Origin: Clostridiales bacterium
GTDB taxonomy: Bacteria > Bacillota > Peptococcia > Peptococcales > Peptococcaceae
Direction of reading: 5' to 3'
NCBI GenBank assembly: GCA_003343815.1
Contig: QAKL01000047.1
Span: 26,043 to 33,061 of the forward strand
DNA length: 7,019 nt
In this document: positions 4,980-7,019 of the stretch, piece by piece
Position numbering within the stretch: the stretch's first letter is position 1
How the letters are laid out: each line of letters opens with the position of its first letter
The notes under the pieces: model-generated
The model's input: only the letters and a program-made list of their open reading frames with translations
What the model was told of the DNA's origin: nothing
Database searches by the model: none
Translations under genes and position numbers: made by a program

Positions 4980-7019
4980 CTATAAAATATTTTCCGGCTC
5001 AATATCAATAATAATCCGCAAAGTTTTACTTTTTCTTGACGTTGAAAGCATTTCTCTAAGTGCGCTCATTGCCTCCAAAAGCACCGTCAGATCTTTATTT
5101 TTCAAAATTATATGATAGCGCCAGCGCTCGCGGATGCGCTCGATCGGCGCGGGCATAGCGTTAGTGATTTCAAGGATGGGATAATGTTCATGCAAATACT
5201 CCCACGCCGTCTTAGCTGATTCACGCGCGCTTTTTTCGTCAAAATCGCTTAACAAAAGCCTCGCCGTTTTCACGAAAGGCGGATACTCCAAAAGCTTGCG
5301 GCTTTTGATCTCCGCTTGATAAAAATATTGATAATCCTGCTTCGCCGCAGCGGTAATCGCATAATGCGCAGGATTATACGTCTGGATCACCACTTTGCCC
5401 GGCTTACCTCCGCGCCCGGCGCGGCCTGCCACCTGCGTAAGCAAAGCAAACGTCCGCTCCGGCGCCTGATAATCAGGCAGATTCAAAATCTGATCTGCCG
5501 CCAAAACACCTACGACCGTGACATTGGGAAAATCCAAACCTTTGGCGACCATTTGTGTGCCGACCAAAACATCAGCCTCGCCGCGGGCAAAGCGCGCCAA
5601 GATTTGATGATGACTGTCCGCTTTGTAGGTCGTGTCCAAATCTAAGCGCAATGTTTTGATCTCGGGCCAAATTTTCCTAAGCTCACTTTCGACCAGCTCC
5701 GTACCCGAGCCGAAATAGCGGATAAATCCGCTGCCACAAACCGGGCAGCGCTTAGGCGCCGGCATGATCTGCTCGCAATAGTGACACTTCAAAACATCGC
5801 GGTCTTTATGATAGGTCATCGGCAGTGAGCATTTAGGACAAGTAACGACTGTTCCGCACTCGCGGCAGAGGACAAACGAAGCATATCCGCGGCGGTTTAA
5901 AAATAAAATGATTTGCTCTTTTTTCGCCAGCGCCTCATTTATCACTGTCTTTAATTTTTCGCTGAACATGCTGCGGTTGCCATGGCGAAACTCCTCGGCT
6001 AAATCGACAATTTCGACCGCAGGTAACGGCTGCGCTTGGGCGCGCTTTTTTAATTCGAGCAACTGATACTCACCCGTTTGCGCTTTATAGTAGCTTGCCA
6101 CCGACGGTGTCGCGCTGCCTAAAACCACTGCCGCATTATTCATCCGCGCCCGAAAAATCGCCACCTCCCGCGCATGATACCTCGGCGGCGGCTCGCTTTG
6201 CTTATAAGTATTCTCGTGCTCCTCGTCCAAAATGACTAAGCCTAAATTTTTAACAGGAGCGAAAACTGCGCTGCGCACACCCAAAACTATGCGGCTTTCA
6301 CCGTCTGTCAAGCGCTGCCATGCCAAATAACGCTCCGTATCGTTAAGCGCGCTATGCAAAACCTCGATGCGCTCCTCGAGCGAACTGTTAAGCCGTCCGA
6401 TCAACTGCGGCGTCAGCGCTATCTCAGAAACCATGAAAATCACGTTACGCCCACGCGCCAACGTTTCTTTAATTAAGCGCAGATAGACCTCCGTCTTGCC
6501 GCTGCCGGTCACCCCGTGCAGTAAAAACACTTCATGCTCGCGCGCCTCTATTTTCGCGCGTATCGTCAGAAACGCTCGCTCCTGCTCCTCGTTTAAAATA
6601 AACTTGGTGTCATTATTAAACACGCTTTCTTTGAAATTAGCCTCTGTTTTACTCAAAGCCGTCCTGCGCACTAAGCCCTTTGCAACTAAAGCATTAGCCA
6701 GCGCACGGTAATTAGCCCAAAAAACGCGCAGATTACGCCCTATATCAGCGCCGTTTAAGACTAAAAAGCGCAGCATTTCCTCCTGCTTGGGCGCGCGACT
6801 CAGCTTTTTTTGCACGTCCTCGCTTGATAGCTCCTCGCGGCTGATCAAAGCCTCATACAAATACTCGCCCTCACGCTCGCTCTCGCGCGACTTTATACCT
6901 ACTTTAACCAATCCGCGCTTGCGTAAGAGCGCCAAAATTTCCTCTGCTTGAGGAAATTTGCGTTTGAGCTCATTTAAACTCTGTCCCTCGTTTTTGATTG
7001 CCCGCGCGACTTTAGCACT
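4980..7019 (-). CDS. priA: Primosomal protein N' (PriA replication-restart helicase), 5' part outside window
   Basis: DNA helicase that recognises stalled forks and loads the replicative helicase. The frame is open to the right edge, so 679 residues are visible and the N-terminal fork-binding domain lies outside. Counting from the first visible residue, residues 1-120 look like the winged-helix region. Walker A GVTGSGKT is at 169-176 (K175), DEEH at 265-268, and the motif III-like GSATPS at 301-306. Eight zinc-binding cysteines follow at 385, 388, 394, 397, 412, 415, 425 and 428. The helicase C-lobe carries VGTQMVAKGLDFP at about 486-498 and QVAGRAGRGG at about 529-538. The C-terminal domain ends ENIL. 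A TTG at 6935 could be misread as a start, but the frame continues upstream with PriA-like sequence, so it is an internal leucine. An in-frame A AAA AAG heptamer lies at 6804-6810. All expected helicase and zinc residues are intact. Confidence 0.97.
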   Translation of the reverse strand, partial: SAKVARAIKNEGQSLNELKRKFPQAEEILALLRKRGLVKVGIKSRESEREGEYLYEALISREELSSEDVQKKLSRAPKQEEMLRFLVLNGADIGRNLRVFWANYRALANALVAKGLVRRTALSKTEANFKESVFNNDTKFILNEEQERAFLTIRAKIEAREHEVFLLHGVTGSGKTEVYLRLIKETLARGRNVIFMVSEIALTPQLIGRLNSSLEERIEVLHSALNDTERYLAWQRLTDGESRIVLGVRSAVFAPVKNLGLVILDEEHENTYKQSEPPPRYHAREVAIFRARMNNAAVVLGSATPSVASYYKAQTGEYQLLELKKRAQAQPLPAVEIVDLAEEFRHGNRSMFSEKLKTVINEALAKKEQIILFLNRRGYASFVLCRECGTVVTCPKCSLPMTYHKDRDVLKCHYCEQIMPAPKRCPVCGSGFIRYFGSGTELVESELRKIWPEIKTLRLDLDTTYKADSHHQILARFARGEADVLVGTQMVAKGLDFPNVTVVGVLAADQILNLPDYQAPERTFALLTQVAGRAGRGGKPGKVVIQTYNPAHYAITAAAKQDYQYFYQAEIKSRKLLEYPPFVKTARLLLSDFDEKSARESAKTAWEYLHEHYPILEITNAMPAPIERIRERWRYHIILKNKDLTVLLEAMSALREMLSTSRKSKTLRIIIDIEPENIL

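Noticed and set aside
4093..5645. Plus-strand open frames at 4093-4353, 4645-4950 and 5316-5645
   Set aside because: Each is antisense to strongly conserved fmt, def or priA coding sequence and has no domain or credible context.
6933..6935. TTG as a start codon for priA
   Set aside because: The frame stays open for 28 more codons to the window edge with plausible PriA sequence, and PriA needs its N-terminal domain, so the gene simply runs off the window.
1..7019. CRISPR array, tRNA, insertion sequence or terminator hairpin
   Set aside because: No regularly spaced repeats, transposase-like frame, tRNA cloverleaf or GC hairpin with a T-run was seen; virtually all bases are coding.

Overview
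The window is a stretch of bacterial chromosome in which every recognisable gene lies on the minus strand, packed head to tail. It reads as one operon transcribed from right to left: priA (5' end outside the window), def, fmt, a DUF116 membrane protein, a YugP-like zinc metallopeptidase, rsmB and rlmN (3' end outside the window). Several of these neighbours are conserved together in Firmicutes. The combination with DUF116 and the YugP-like peptidase, the strong GGAGG-type ribosome binding sites and the moderate base composition suggest a clostridial or Negativicutes-like Firmicute. That placement rests on remembered gene order and motif style, not on a search, and I would not go below class level.

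Region by region: positions 7019-4980 hold the helicase, zinc and C-terminal parts of PriA. Positions 4958-4500 are peptide deformylase and 4495-3551 are methionyl-tRNA formyltransferase. Positions 3561-2791 encode a two-helix membrane protein with a cysteine-rich cytoplasmic domain (DUF116). Positions 2751-2059 encode a multi-pass membrane protease with a HEVGH motif. Positions 2066-720 encode the 16S rRNA m5C967 methyltransferase RsmB. Positions 720-1 encode the first 240 residues of the radical SAM 23S rRNA/tRNA methyltransferase RlmN. No gene-free stretch exceeds 40 bases, and I see no terminator, RNA gene, mobile element or CRISPR array.

Functionally, Fmt formylates initiator Met-tRNA and Def removes the formyl group from new proteins, so the two form a matched pair. 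RsmB and RlmN modify rRNA in the small and large subunit respectively. PriA restarts stalled replication forks. The two membrane proteins in the middle have no settled function and are the least understood part. The four joints from fmt onwards, other than DUF116 to peptidase, are overlaps or a 4-base gap, which suggests translational coupling.

I found no clearly new multi-gene system. The points most worth a second look are the cysteine-rich DUF116 protein and its T8 tract at an in-frame slippery heptamer, the YugP-like protease, and a divergent C-terminal motif in Fmt.
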